39,697 bases of DNA from Lentilactobacillus sp. Marseille-Q4993. Lineage in GTDB: Bacteria; Bacillota; Bacilli; Lactobacillales; Lactobacillaceae. Each line of letters opens with the position of its first letter. Within the stretch, counting starts at the first letter, position 1. The stretch covers positions 1 to 39,697 of the forward strand of contig NZ_CATNVB010000024.1 in the NCBI RefSeq assembly GCF_951230165.1. Direction: 5' to 3'. Below the pieces are notes generated by a model. That model was not told the DNA's origin. It did no database searches and was given only the letters and a program-made list of their open reading frames with translations. A program made the translations under genes and the position numbers. This document shows, piece by piece, positions 14,286 to 22,965 of this stretch.

Positions 14286-15200
14286 ATGAAAGCATTTGGA
14301 TATGATCACAATGGTGGTCCAGAAGTGATTGAAGAATACGACGTACCAACTCCCGAACTGAAAGATAAGGATATTTTAATTGAAACTCAGGCTGTTGGAT
14401 TAAACAATTTTGAACGGGCTAGTCGAGCTGGCGATTTTCGAACAACAACTCACCGAGTGATTCCTGGCCGTGATGTTGCGGGAATCGTAAAACAAGTGGG
14501 CTCTGATGTTACGAAGTTTGCCCCCAGTGACCGAGTAGTCGCTCACGGCCATCACTCCTATTCAGAATTCGCTACCAGTGATGAAACAAATACGGTTAAG
14601 TTACCAGATGATATTTCATTTGTTCAGGCCGCTGGAATCGTGACCCCAGGGGTTACTGCTTATAATGCAGTTAACCTATTTGGCCAAGTCGAACCAGGTC
14701 AAACTGTTATCGTAAAGGGAGCTTCTGGTGGTGTCGGCTCTTTAGCAGCTCAAATTGCTGCTGATCTTGGAGCTAACGTAATTGGAATTGGGTCTAGCAA
14801 GCATGAAGCTGACGTCAAGGCTCTTGGTGTTAGTCGTTACGTAGCATACGACAAAGAAGATCCTGCTACGGTCCTAGCTGGTCAAGGTGATGTCGTTATC
14901 AACTCAGCTATGAACGGAGCATCAAGTGATGACGACGTGGCTATGGTTAAAGACGGTGGCATTATTTCAAGTGTCGCTCATGATGAACCAGAGACTAGCA
15001 AAAATATTCAATTTAACCACATTGCCCCTACCAGTGAAGTTTCAGATACAGACGCTCTCTCAAAAATTATCGAACTGATGACTAACAAAGGAGCAAGTAT
15101 CAAAATTGGGTACGAGTACCCCTTCTCACTTGACGGGTTCCGCCAAGGTCACCAAACATTGGAGGAGAAACACTCAGGTAGAGTGATTATCAAGAAATGA
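14286..15200 (+). CDS. NADPH:quinone reductase-like MDR oxidoreductase
   Basis: 304 residues. The GroES-like N-domain runs from MKAFGYDHNGGPEVI to VGLNNFERASRAGDF and PGRDVAGIVKQVG. The Rossmann domain has VKGASGGVGSLAAQIA (about 149-164), the NADPH-binding AxGGVG pattern of zinc-independent quinone reductases. The zinc-binding Cys residues of true alcohol dehydrogenases are absent. It would reduce quinones or enals using NADPH in the cytoplasm. The start has GAGGAGGGA upstream. It lies behind pyruvate oxidase in the same direction but has its own terminator-bounded unit; a link to peroxide or electrophile stress is only suggested. Confidence 0.85.
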   Translation: MKAFGYDHNGGPEVIEEYDVPTPELKDKDILIETQAVGLNNFERASRAGDFRTTTHRVIPGRDVAGIVKQVGSDVTKFAPSDRVVAHGHHSYSEFATSDETNTVKLPDDISFVQAAGIVTPGVTAYNAVNLFGQVEPGQTVIVKGASGGVGSLAAQIAADLGANVIGIGSSKHEADVKALGVSRYVAYDKEDPATVLAGQGDVVINSAMNGASSDDDVAMVKDGGIISSVAHDEPETSKNIQFNHIAPTSEVSDTDALSKIIELMTNKGASIKIGYEYPFSLDGFRQGHQTLEEKHSGRVIIKK

Positions 15201-15212
15201 CCACTTAGCGCC

Positions 15213-15254
15213 AAAAAAGAGCCCTAAATCGACAGCAATTTAGGACTCTTTTTT
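15213..15254. terminator. bidirectional terminator between the MDR and yueI genes
   Basis: Stem AAAAAAGAG-C-CCTAAAT with ATTTAGG-A-CTCTTTTTT between convergent genes, with A/T runs on both sides. Confidence 0.85.
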
Positions 15255-15256
15255 AC

Positions 15257-15637
15257 TTACAACAACACTCTTTTTTTAATTTTTTCATTGGGTGAAGCAA
15301 TCACCAGACCAAAATTTGTCATCGACACTTTCTGGTCAACTCGAACCCCGTTTTGAACTAGAACAGTGAACTGATAATTATTCTTAATGGCAATTTTCAT
15401 GTACTGATCAATCATTGAATCAGCCATCCGGCCATTTAGATACATCCGATATTCGGGATATTCCTGAACCACTTTCTCAACCATTGCTGGGGAATTGGAA
15501 TTATTCAACTCCGCAATTGTGAGTGCTAATGCAACCCGTTCCCGAAAGTTACCAAGAAATTCTCGTTTCTCATCAGGCTTGATCTCCGGAGCACCAAACG
15601 CATGCTGCTTAATAAAATCTTCAATTTGATCAGCCAT
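15257..15637 (-). CDS. yueI: YueI family protein (DUF1694)
   Basis: 126 residues matching the YueI family in size and blocks: a short N-terminal helix, FLGNFRERVALALTIAELNNS, YPEYRMYLNGRM, then a beta-rich end VLVQNGVRVDQKVSMTNFGLVIASPNEKI. The biochemical role of the family is unknown. It is separated from the upstream antiporter gene by only 12 nt, with GAGGTTAA as ribosome binding site, so the two form an operon. The protein is soluble, with no signal peptide. Confidence 0.8.
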   Translation of the reverse strand: MADQIEDFIKQHAFGAPEIKPDEKREFLGNFRERVALALTIAELNNSNSPAMVEKVVQEYPEYRMYLNGRMADSMIDQYMKIAIKNNYQFTVLVQNGVRVDQKVSMTNFGLVIASPNEKIKKRVLL

Positions 15638-15649
15638 AAATTAACCTCA

Positions 15650-17506
15650 CTAATTCATTTTTCCAAGCTCCTGTCTAATCAGCGGAGCTTCTTGTTTTGT
15701 ACTTGTAAATATTATTCTATCATTTAATTTCAATGGTGTGCCACCCGTCGGCCTGATGAACCACTTCTCACGATATATCTGGGTAATCGTTATCTTATCA
15801 ATGAACGGTAAGTTTCTAACTTGAATGTCAGCGTACAGCCGGTTATGGAGTGCAACCTCGTAAACACTTGCCTCTGTTGATGTCAGTAATTGCATTGTCG
15901 ATGGGGTTTCAATCAATGCCCGCAACATACTAATATTCACATCCGGTGTATTGTACACTTCAATTCCTAATTCACTTAATTCATCCTGCTTCTCGTTGAG
16001 AATGTTTCGATCTTCGAACCGGACAATAACCCGTCTGACCCCGTACTTCTTTGCAACCTTTGCTAACTCGTAATTCTTGTTGGAAGTCGTCTGTGCAAAA
16101 ACAACAATATCGGCATCAAAGACCCCTTCTTTAACAAGATAGCCCGTTTCCAAATTATCCAAAAAATTGACTGGGGCTTCACTATTAAACGCCCGAAAGT
16201 TATGCTCGTTTTGGGTATACATCGTAACGTCGTACCACCCCTTTGCCAGTTGCTGGGCAATTGGGACGGTCGTAAGGTTAGTCCCCACGATATGAATATG
16301 AGTCTTCTTCAAATCTTCTGCCTCTGCTGAGTATAGCTTGTTAAAAACAAACGGGCCAACAACACAGGTAATAATTGCAGCCAGTAAAAATGCGCCCGAC
16401 TGTTGGCTAGTGATTCGGTGCAAGTGCTTAGCAACTTGGAGGACTGCCAAAACCACTGTAATGGTGGTTGCTGACATGGCTGTCCCTGCAACTGCATTCG
16501 CGTTTTTAAATCTGATTCTGAGAATTGGGTATACCAAAGCTTTAGCTAGCAGATAGGCCACTAACAAAACTGGAATCAGCACTAACGTTGAAGGGTCTGC
16601 AATCAATTCTCTAATATTCAAATTAACTCCACTCATGATGAAGAAAATTGGGATAAAGAAGCCGTAACCGATTGAATCAAGGCGCACCTTAGTTTCCTCG
16701 TGCGGATTTAACAACTTGATAACGATCCCAGCGACGAACGCTCCTAGAATCCCTTCCGCCCCAACTGATTCTGCAATCGTAACCAAAGCAACGATCATAA
16801 AGAATGACAACCGAACATCTAGCTGAGTGGTTGACTTATTAACGCGGTCAAAAAACCGGAAAAAGAATTTGAACCGAATGAATAAGACCGCTGCGGCAAG
16901 TAAAATCAACAATAACAACCACAGTGATTTTGCTTCTGGACTATAGACAGAGGTGTAAAATGTTAGCCCAATCATTGGTACCACTTCACCAAGTGCCGCA
17001 ATCAACAGGATTGTTTGCCCAAATGGTTTGCTAAGCAGTTCCTTTTCCTTTAAACCTGCAATGACGATTCCTAACGAAATTGTCATGAAGATAATCGCCG
17101 CTAACCAAATATCCGAAAATAGGCCTACAATCTTAAGTCCGAAGGCCAAGACAAATGACATGCCCACAATCGAAATGTAACTGGCAACTGCAACCCACAA
17201 AACAGAGTGCTTAGGCTCACTCTGCTTATTCTTTATCTCTAATGGGGTTAGTTCTTTTGACTTCTTTGTGAACAAACTAAAGTCAATCTCCAGGCCACTC
17301 AAGAACAGTAACACGATAACCCCGACGTTTTGAAGCATATTCAGTGACGAAGTTTTGCTAATTATATCTAATAGACTCGGGCCAAGAATAACTCCCACAA
17401 TAATTTCAACAACCGCTGTTGGTAGAATCGTCAACTTGAATCTGGCCATCACCAACGGAATAAATAATGCAGCTAATAAAATAATTACTAACGATAACTG
17501 ATTCAT
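15650..17506 (-). CDS. CPA2-type cation/proton antiporter with C-terminal RCK domain
   Basis: 618 residues from ATG 17506-17504, which sits behind GGGGGAAAAT; an in-frame TTG 12 nt further up overlaps that site and is unlikely. The N-terminal ~380 residues contain about twelve membrane helices with Kef/NapA-type features (VGVIVLLFLSGLEIDFSLF, GAEGILGAFVAGIVIKLL, IFFIMSGVNLNIREL). A Rossmann-like TrkA-N stretch follows (HIHIVGTNLTTVPIAQQL), then a TrkA-C-like end (LPFIDKITITQI...PLKLNDRIIF). Such proteins exchange Na+ or K+ for H+ and are gated through the RCK domain by nucleotides or pH. First gene of an operon with yueI. Confidence 0.85.
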   Translation of the reverse strand: MNQLSLVIILLAALFIPLVMARFKLTILPTAVVEIIVGVILGPSLLDIISKTSSLNMLQNVGVIVLLFLSGLEIDFSLFTKKSKELTPLEIKNKQSEPKHSVLWVAVASYISIVGMSFVLAFGLKIVGLFSDIWLAAIIFMTISLGIVIAGLKEKELLSKPFGQTILLIAALGEVVPMIGLTFYTSVYSPEAKSLWLLLLILLAAAVLFIRFKFFFRFFDRVNKSTTQLDVRLSFFMIVALVTIAESVGAEGILGAFVAGIVIKLLNPHEETKVRLDSIGYGFFIPIFFIMSGVNLNIRELIADPSTLVLIPVLLVAYLLAKALVYPILRIRFKNANAVAGTAMSATTITVVLAVLQVAKHLHRITSQQSGAFLLAAIITCVVGPFVFNKLYSAEAEDLKKTHIHIVGTNLTTVPIAQQLAKGWYDVTMYTQNEHNFRAFNSEAPVNFLDNLETGYLVKEGVFDADIVVFAQTTSNKNYELAKVAKKYGVRRVIVRFEDRNILNEKQDELSELGIEVYNTPDVNISMLRALIETPSTMQLLTSTEASVYEVALHNRLYADIQVRNLPFIDKITITQIYREKWFIRPTGGTPLKLNDRIIFTSTKQEAPLIRQELGKMN

Positions 17507-17690
17507 ATTTTCCCCCAAAGTATCAATTTCTTCTGACTGAATACCTTAACAGACCCAAACTGGAAATTCAATGAATTATTAAAAAAATTCCCGTTTCAGA
17601 ACCTTTTATTTTTAATCTAGAACTTGATAGCCCATAATTGAGTCAAGAAATGGGGTAACTCTCATTCCACTTTATTTTGGAGGTGATCAT

Positions 17691-18488
17691 ATGGGAAGAG
17701 AAGATCGAGTTTTGATTAAGGAGTCCGCAAAGAAAGAACTTAATAGTCATTTCTCCTTTTATTTAGTTTTATGTTTATGTGCAGTTTTATCGGGGTTTGT
17801 TTACGGAATAGTCAGTGAAACAACTGGTCAAACCGATATTCAAACAACCACTGATTCAGTCCATGCCCTAACAGAATTAACCGGTTGGGCAATGTTATTT
17901 GGAATATTGGCAAGCCTATTTCAAACGGGAGCATTATTCACAATGATTGATAGAACCCGTGAAGAAATTGGAGCCAAAAATGCAATTCAACGGACTTTTG
18001 CTGTATTTGATAATGGCAAATACTTTACTGGTTGGATTTTCATTAGTATTCTCCAATTTGTATTCATAGCTTTATGGTCTATATTATTTTTGATTCCCGG
18101 AATCATTAAATCATATTCCTACTCGCAAGCACTGTATATCTATCGAGACGCAGTGAAAAACGGCGAGGACATTGGCTACCTTGAAGCAATTACACGAAGT
18201 CGCCGATTAATGGACGGCAAAAAATGGTTCTACTTCGTAATGCAACTTAGCTTTATTGGCTGGATGATCGTAGCAATAGTCACTGCAGGTATTGCCTCTT
18301 TCTGGGTTATCCCTTATTTATGGCTTTCAATTGCAAAATTCTACACCACCATTACGGATGAAAAACAACAGGCTGCAGAATTTCAAACTGATTCGTTTGA
18401 TTCTAATGAAACTGAAAAACCAGATTCTAGTGAACCAGAACCAAGACACATGAAAAAGCCTGAAGATGAGGACAGTAGTCAAGAATAG
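17691..18488 (+). CDS. DUF975 family membrane protein
   Basis: 265 residues with five to six hydrophobic segments. The family hallmarks are the N-terminal KESAKKELNSHF, FDNGKYFTGWIFISILQFVFIALWSILFLIPGIIKSYSYS, AITRSRRLMDGKKWFYFVMQLSFIGW and IPYLWLSIAKFY. The C-terminal ~45 residues are a highly acidic Ser/Glu/Asp/Lys tail, probably cytoplasmic. The function of DUF975 proteins is unknown. GGAGGTGATC provides the ribosome binding site. Stand-alone, ended by a strong terminator. Confidence 0.85.
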   Translation: MGREDRVLIKESAKKELNSHFSFYLVLCLCAVLSGFVYGIVSETTGQTDIQTTTDSVHALTELTGWAMLFGILASLFQTGALFTMIDRTREEIGAKNAIQRTFAVFDNGKYFTGWIFISILQFVFIALWSILFLIPGIIKSYSYSQALYIYRDAVKNGEDIGYLEAITRSRRLMDGKKWFYFVMQLSFIGWMIVAIVTAGIASFWVIPYLWLSIAKFYTTITDEKQQAAEFQTDSFDSNETEKPDSSEPEPRHMKKPEDEDSSQE

Positions 18489-18510
18489 GATTAACATTCT
18501 TTAGATAAAC

Positions 18511-18577
18511 AAAAAGCGTGAGAGAAGAACCACGAAGGCATCTTTAAATGCTTTCCGGGTCACTCTCGCGCTTTTTT
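18511..18577. terminator. terminator between the DUF975 and marR-type genes
   Basis: Outer stem AAAAAGCGTGAGAG with CTCTCGCGCTTTTTT, plus an inner hairpin around AAGCATTT (minus sense), between convergent genes. Confidence 0.85.
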
Positions 18578-18589
18578 AGTTTCTATATT

Positions 18590-19018
18590 TTATTTTCCTT
18601 TTTTTAAATAATCTTGTAACTGCTTTATCATGCCTAAAAACTCGTCAACATTATCCCCAAGCACTTCTCTTAAATTACTTTCATTTTGATCAAAAACAGC
18701 TCTTATTTTTTCACCTAGCATACGAGCTTTTGGCGTCAATAGAATCCGCTTGAAACGACTATCATGGCTCGAAATAACCCGAACTATCAAATCCTTTTTT
18801 TCCATTAATTTTAAAATTGCCGTCGTTGATGATTTCTGAATGTTAAATTCCCTTTCAATATCCGTCTGAAATAATTCCTGCTTTTCTTCATTTCGGTACA
18901 AAAAGTCAATAATGCTCATCTGAACAGGAGTAATTCCAAATTGTTTAGCCTCTTCGGCCGAAAACCGACTCAAATCATTGTTCAGTCGTTTGACTTCAAT
19001 TCCAATTGAATGATTCAT
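18590..19018 (-). CDS. MarR family transcriptional regulator
   Basis: 142 residues from ATG 19018-19016, the start directly behind AAGGAGACGG; an upstream in-frame ATG exists but has no such site. The winged helix spans about 30-95: FGITPVQMSIIDFLYRN, ELFQTDIEREFNIQKSSTTAILKLMEKKDLI (recognition helix) and the wing SSHDSRFKRILLTPKA. It is divergent from the DHA2 exporter at 19167, and the shared spacer carries a perfect 18-bp palindrome overlapping the exporter's transcription start region. It therefore probably represses that exporter and responds to a drug-like ligand. Confidence 0.88.
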   Translation of the reverse strand: MNHSIGIEVKRLNNDLSRFSAEEAKQFGITPVQMSIIDFLYRNEEKQELFQTDIEREFNIQKSSTTAILKLMEKKDLIVRVISSHDSRFKRILLTPKARMLGEKIRAVFDQNESNLREVLGDNVDEFLGMIKQLQDYLKKGK

Positions 19019-19046
19019 ATCCGTCTCCTTAGTTTTATTGCTAACT

Positions 19047-19075
19047 ATTTTATTCTTAAAACTCAATCAAATCAA
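19047..19075 (-). promoter_or_regulatory. promoter of the marR-type gene
   Basis: TTGATT (19075-19070), 17-nt spacer, TAAAAT (19052-19047) on the minus strand, about 29 nt before the ATG. Confidence 0.5.
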
Positions 19076-19121
19076 CATTTTATCACTTTACCCTTGTCAA
19101 ACTAGATTAATGGTGATAGAT

Positions 19122-19127
19122 TATAAT
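19122..19127 (+). promoter_or_regulatory. -10 element of the DHA2 exporter gene
   Basis: TATAAT immediately before the operator palindrome. The nearest -35-like string, TTGTCA (19094-19099), is 22 nt away, which is too far for a strong promoter, so an activator or an extended element may be needed. Confidence 0.45.
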
Positions 19128-19129
19128 AT

Positions 19130-19147
19130 TAGTTCTATATAGAACTA
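19130..19147. promoter_or_regulatory. MarR-type operator palindrome
   Basis: TAGTTCTATATAGAACTA is a perfect 18-bp palindrome 2 nt after the -10 box and 19 nt before the exporter start codon. Size and position suit a MarR dimer blocking transcription start of the exporter. Confidence 0.7.
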
Positions 19148-19166
19148 TATCAACTAGGAGGAACTT

Positions 19167-20540
19167 ATGGAACGAAATTTATCACCCAAATTATACTTAG
19201 CGATTTTAGCAACTGGCTTAATGGCCTTTTGCGGGATTGTAATTGAAACAGCGATGAACGTTACTTTTCCAACCCTGATGAACCAATTCAACGTTGGAAC
19301 TGGAACAATTCAATGGTTGACTACCGGTTATCTATTGATAGTTTCGATTGTTATCCCTTTGTCTGGTTATTTAAAACGTAGATTCACGAACAAGCGGCTA
19401 TTCATTAGTTCCAGCATTACATTTATTATTGGGCTGTTAATTTGTAGTTTTGCAAACAGTTTCCCACTTTTATTAGCTGGCCGACTCATTCAAGGGTGTG
19501 GAACTGGAGTAGCGCTCCCATTGATGTTCAATATCATATTAGAACAAGCGCCCCTAAATAAAATTGGTTTTTTAATGGGCATCGGAACGTTGGTCACAGC
19601 TGTGGCCCCAGCCCTAGGGCCCACTTACGGTGGCCTGTTGGTGGATAAAGATTGGCACCTAATTTTTATTTTTCTATTGATCATTATGGTGTTTGCTGTA
19701 ATAATCGGCTCAATTTCAATCACTCAAGTAACTAAGACGGAGAGAATATCTTTAGATGTTCTGTCTTGGCTGAGCATTAGTATTTTCTTTGTAGGTGCCA
19801 TCTTAGCATTCAACTCTATTGAAAATTCGGTTATATCTTCACTTGCTTTTGGACTAATTGGAATCTTTGGTTTAATTGCATTTGTTTTCAGGACAAAAAG
19901 GGTAGACTCACCTTTGATCAACGGTGATATCTTCAAGATCCCATCATTTAGCCTATTGTTGATTGGCTTTATCATTTTTCAAATGATTTTGGTTGGAGTG
20001 GCCTTCATTTTGCCAAATTACCTTCAAATTGTTAATGGTATCTCATCAGGTGTCGCGGGGCTCTTGTTGCTACCTGGAGCTGCGTTAGGAGCAGTATTAT
20101 CACCGCTAAGTGGAAAGCTTTACGATTCACTTGGCCCAAAAAAGCCTATTAATCTTGGCCTACTTCTCCAGGCAATTGCCCTAGTATTATTTATTACGAC
20201 TGCTCTGAGCTCAAAACCTTGGCAGTCAACGCTTGGATATATTCTCCTAATGCTTGGGACAGGATTTGCCATGGGTAACATCATGACAAGTGGTTTATCC
20301 CAAGCATCAAAAGAACTTTCCGCTGACGCGAATGCCGTTTTTAATACGCTTCAACAGTTTGCAGGAGCTCTAGGAACTGCGGTAGCATCCCTAATCATTG
20401 CTTTATTCCAAACCAACAGCAATCTTGCAGGTAGCACCGCATTAGGAGCTAGAGTCGACTTTTTAGTTCTTGCCTGCCTATTGATTATCGCTGCGTTCGC
20501 CATTAATCTTGGCCTCAGCAAGAGCACGGCTAACAAATAA
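19167..20540 (+). CDS. MFS drug exporter, DHA2 (EmrB/QacA) family
   Basis: 457 residues, about 14 membrane helices. Motif blocks of the DHA2 family are visible: NVTFPTLMNQFNVGTGTIQWLTTGYLLIVSIVIPLSGYL (helices 1-2 with motif D1), RRFTNKRLFISS (motif A region), GRLIQGCGTGVALPLMFNI (motif B with Arg), and GIGTLVTAVAPALGPTYGGLLV (motif C, antiporter). It would export cationic or lipophilic drugs in exchange for protons. The start has AGGAGG upstream. The promoter overlaps the palindrome recognised in the spacer to the divergent marR-type gene, which is its likely local repressor. Confidence 0.9.
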   Translation: MERNLSPKLYLAILATGLMAFCGIVIETAMNVTFPTLMNQFNVGTGTIQWLTTGYLLIVSIVIPLSGYLKRRFTNKRLFISSSITFIIGLLICSFANSFPLLLAGRLIQGCGTGVALPLMFNIILEQAPLNKIGFLMGIGTLVTAVAPALGPTYGGLLVDKDWHLIFIFLLIIMVFAVIIGSISITQVTKTERISLDVLSWLSISIFFVGAILAFNSIENSVISSLAFGLIGIFGLIAFVFRTKRVDSPLINGDIFKIPSFSLLLIGFIIFQMILVGVAFILPNYLQIVNGISSGVAGLLLLPGAALGAVLSPLSGKLYDSLGPKKPINLGLLLQAIALVLFITTALSSKPWQSTLGYILLMLGTGFAMGNIMTSGLSQASKELSADANAVFNTLQQFAGALGTAVASLIIALFQTNSNLAGSTALGARVDFLVLACLLIIAAFAINLGLSKSTANK

Positions 20541-20613
20541 AATATCTTTCACTTTTTGATAAGTTCATGTCACACATTCAACTAACTTTGATGGATTAGT
20601 ATTGTAGGTTAAT

Positions 20614-20658
20614 ATGTTTATAGCAACTAAGTTCCTCAGTTGTTATAAACATTTTTTT
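20614..20658 (+). terminator. terminator after the DHA2 exporter gene
   Basis: Stem ATGTTTATA-CAACT (20614-) with AGTTG-TATAAACAT (-20652), followed by a run of T. Confidence 0.85.
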
Positions 20659-20724
20659 ATGGTTAAATTTGCCACCGATACAGTTAATGCACACTAATCA
20701 GACACTAAGTGGGGATTGATTATT

Positions 20725-21945
20725 ATGAAGCAACCATCAACCAACAATCATTGGAAAGTTAATCTAGGCTACCTAATCGTAGCCCAAAACTTTTTTCTTT
20801 TCGGCTCATCAGCCGTGTTTTTTGCAATCCTATGGTATATCGCACTAAAATCTTCCTCTGGTACGTGGATGATGCTTACAACACTAGCAACTTCCCTACC
20901 CCAAATTTTAATTTCATTATGGGCAGGCACTTGGTCAGACCGTTTTAAACGCCGAAATCTGTTAGTCATTGCCAGTATTTTTACTTCGGTATTCACAATT
21001 GTCATTGCTATTTTTTATTATTTTATTGACCGTAACCTGTGGTTATTACTGGCCATTGCGGCGATTCGCTCGTTAGGCAACGGAATATCGACCCCAGCTG
21101 CTAACTCACTCCTACCAGAATTAACGCCAAAGTCGCATCTAACTCAAGCAAACGGGATCAATCAAACTGCTAACTCGATTCTCCTACTAATTTCACCACT
21201 TGTGAGTGGTTATATCTTAGGGAATCTCGGAATTATCTACGTTTTTGTCATTGATTTAATTACTTCGATTGGCGGAATTGGTGTCCTATTACTAATCAAG
21301 GAACCAGTTGTTAAAAAGATCCAGCAAAGTGAAGCCAAAGGATCATTGACCCAAATCACTAAAGGGCTAAAATACACCTTTGCTAATCGAAGTCTATTCC
21401 TGTTAATGCTATTCACCGTGGTTGGTTTTATCTTGATTGCCCCATCATCACAACTATCCACATTATTCGTTAAACGAACGTTTGGGACTGATGTCTGGTT
21501 GTTAACCTTTAATGAACTACTTTGGACGATTGGGGCTGCCTTAGGTGGAATCTTCATTTCCCTTCACTCGAAGATTAATAACAAAATTAAGTGGATTGCC
21601 TTAGGGTTCATTGGATCAGGATTCTGTTTTGCAGCAATGGGAGTTGTAAAACCATTTTGGGTTTATTTAGTCTTTATGTTCGGCTCTGGAATTTGTATGC
21701 CGATTATTCAAGGGACTACCAATATCCTCATTCAAGAAACCGTTCCGACTGAATGGATGGGACGCGTATTTTCGATTCTACAAATCGTCTCAACGGGGAT
21801 TTACCCAATCGCTATGCTATTCTTCGGACCCCTTGCAGATTTCGTAGCAATCAAATGGATCTTAGTTGTGACTGGTCTGCTCCTAGTTGTGGCTGCCATC
21901 GGATTCTACGGGCGTTTCAAATCAAAGCAATTCTATATTAATTAA
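20725..21945 (+). CDS. MFS transporter, 12-helix drug/macrolide efflux type
   Basis: 406 residues from ATG 20725, which has GGGGA 9 nt upstream; a TTG 9 nt earlier touches that site. Helix 1-2 (FFLFGSSAVFFAILWYIALKSSS), motif A WAGTWSDRFKRRNLLV, and LTQANGINQTANSILLLISPLVSGYIL are typical of the MefA/Cmr-like 2.A.1.21 group. These are proton-driven exporters of macrolides or other hydrophobic compounds. The gene is flanked by terminators on both sides and has no local regulator. It resembles the exporter at 29726 in type and size, but the two are not close copies. Confidence 0.85.
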   Translation: MKQPSTNNHWKVNLGYLIVAQNFFLFGSSAVFFAILWYIALKSSSGTWMMLTTLATSLPQILISLWAGTWSDRFKRRNLLVIASIFTSVFTIVIAIFYYFIDRNLWLLLAIAAIRSLGNGISTPAANSLLPELTPKSHLTQANGINQTANSILLLISPLVSGYILGNLGIIYVFVIDLITSIGGIGVLLLIKEPVVKKIQQSEAKGSLTQITKGLKYTFANRSLFLLMLFTVVGFILIAPSSQLSTLFVKRTFGTDVWLLTFNELLWTIGAALGGIFISLHSKINNKIKWIALGFIGSGFCFAAMGVVKPFWVYLVFMFGSGICMPIIQGTTNILIQETVPTEWMGRVFSILQIVSTGIYPIAMLFFGPLADFVAIKWILVVTGLLLVVAAIGFYGRFKSKQFYIN

Positions 21946-21946
21946 C

Positions 21947-21993
21947 AAAAAACGTGAGTAACTGGCGAATCATCGTTAGCTACTCATGTTTTT
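21947..21993. terminator. bidirectional terminator between the MFS and SDR genes
   Basis: Stem AAAAACGTGAGTA with TACTCATGTTTTT, between convergent genes. Confidence 0.8.
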
Positions 21994-22909
21994 ATTTGGT
22001 TAAAATTTGAGAAATTCCAGATTCAAATGAAGTTATTTGAAAATCTGGGAATTGTGTCTTAAATTTATCCGACAAAAAAATGTTATCCACTTGGTATCGA
22101 GGCATCAATTCCATCGATTCTCTTAATGCTGGATTAAATCGACTTCCTAACTTAAACATCCATAACCTGATCACGGAATACTTAATCCGTTTACCTAAAA
22201 CCCGCTCAGAAATATTGATCATTTCTCGATAAGTAATTCCCTTAGGGGTTGGTAAATGCCAAGTCTGTCCATAAGCAGATTCAGTATTTCCAATTAATGC
22301 CATTGCCCGACTAGCATCTGGCGTCCAAATCAATGTTCGAATTGCTTGGTCACTAATTGGTACGAATGGTCGTTTACCTGCTTTGATACGATTAAACACC
22401 ATCGAATTGGTAATACTTTTGGTGTTATTCGGACCATAGAATTCTGGTGCTCGACAAATGACAATCGGCAAATCACCTTTCTTCATTTCATCTTCCAATC
22501 GTTCAACCATCCTGGCCCGTACCGTCGACTTACGACCCTCATGAAGAAATGGGCTGTTCTCAGTTTGCGGTGTATCATCTTTGGCGTACATATAAGTGTT
22601 ATCAAAAAATACTAATTTGCTGTGAGCTTGCTTACTGGCATTAACGACATTATCTAACATGCCAAGGAATTGTTGTTCCCACATATCTGGATTCATTGGT
22701 AATCCCACCGTGAAATATACAATGTCACTGCCTGTAATGGCATTTACTGTTTCATCATAGTCTAGCAAATTAGCAGCAACCGTTTGATCACTTGGGTGAA
22801 TTTGTTTCGGATTTCGACTTACTAGCCGCAGTTCTTTTGTATAATTTCGATATAATTCTTCAGCTAATTCATGACCAATTTGGCCGTTGCTTCCTAAAAT
22901 TGTTTGCAT
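21992..22909 (-). CDS. atypical short-chain dehydrogenase (NAD-dependent epimerase/NmrA-like)
   Basis: 305 residues. The Rossmann start is TILGSNGQIGHELAEEL (GxxGxxG at 5-11), with the family's DIVYFTVGLPMNP and LVFFDNTYMYAKDD; the Y-x-x-x-K pair lies in YMYAK. RTLIWTPDASRAMALIGN and TWHLPTPKGITYREM are typical of extended SDRs that act as epimerases or reductases. Substrate not predictable. It is the third gene of a minus-strand unit after an ArsR-type regulator and a DJ-1/PfpI protein, with a 56-nt gap that contains no terminator. A role in handling reactive metabolites is plausible from that context. Confidence 0.8.
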   Translation of the reverse strand: MQTILGSNGQIGHELAEELYRNYTKELRLVSRNPKQIHPSDQTVAANLLDYDETVNAITGSDIVYFTVGLPMNPDMWEQQFLGMLDNVVNASKQAHSKLVFFDNTYMYAKDDTPQTENSPFLHEGRKSTVRARMVERLEDEMKKGDLPIVICRAPEFYGPNNTKSITNSMVFNRIKAGKRPFVPISDQAIRTLIWTPDASRAMALIGNTESAYGQTWHLPTPKGITYREMINISERVLGKRIKYSVIRLWMFKLGSRFNPALRESMELMPRYQVDNIFLSDKFKTQFPDFQITSFESGISQILTK

Positions 22910-22965
22910 TTTTTCTCACCATTTCGTTTAATCGTTTAATCATTTGAACAATTACTTTAAAAAAA

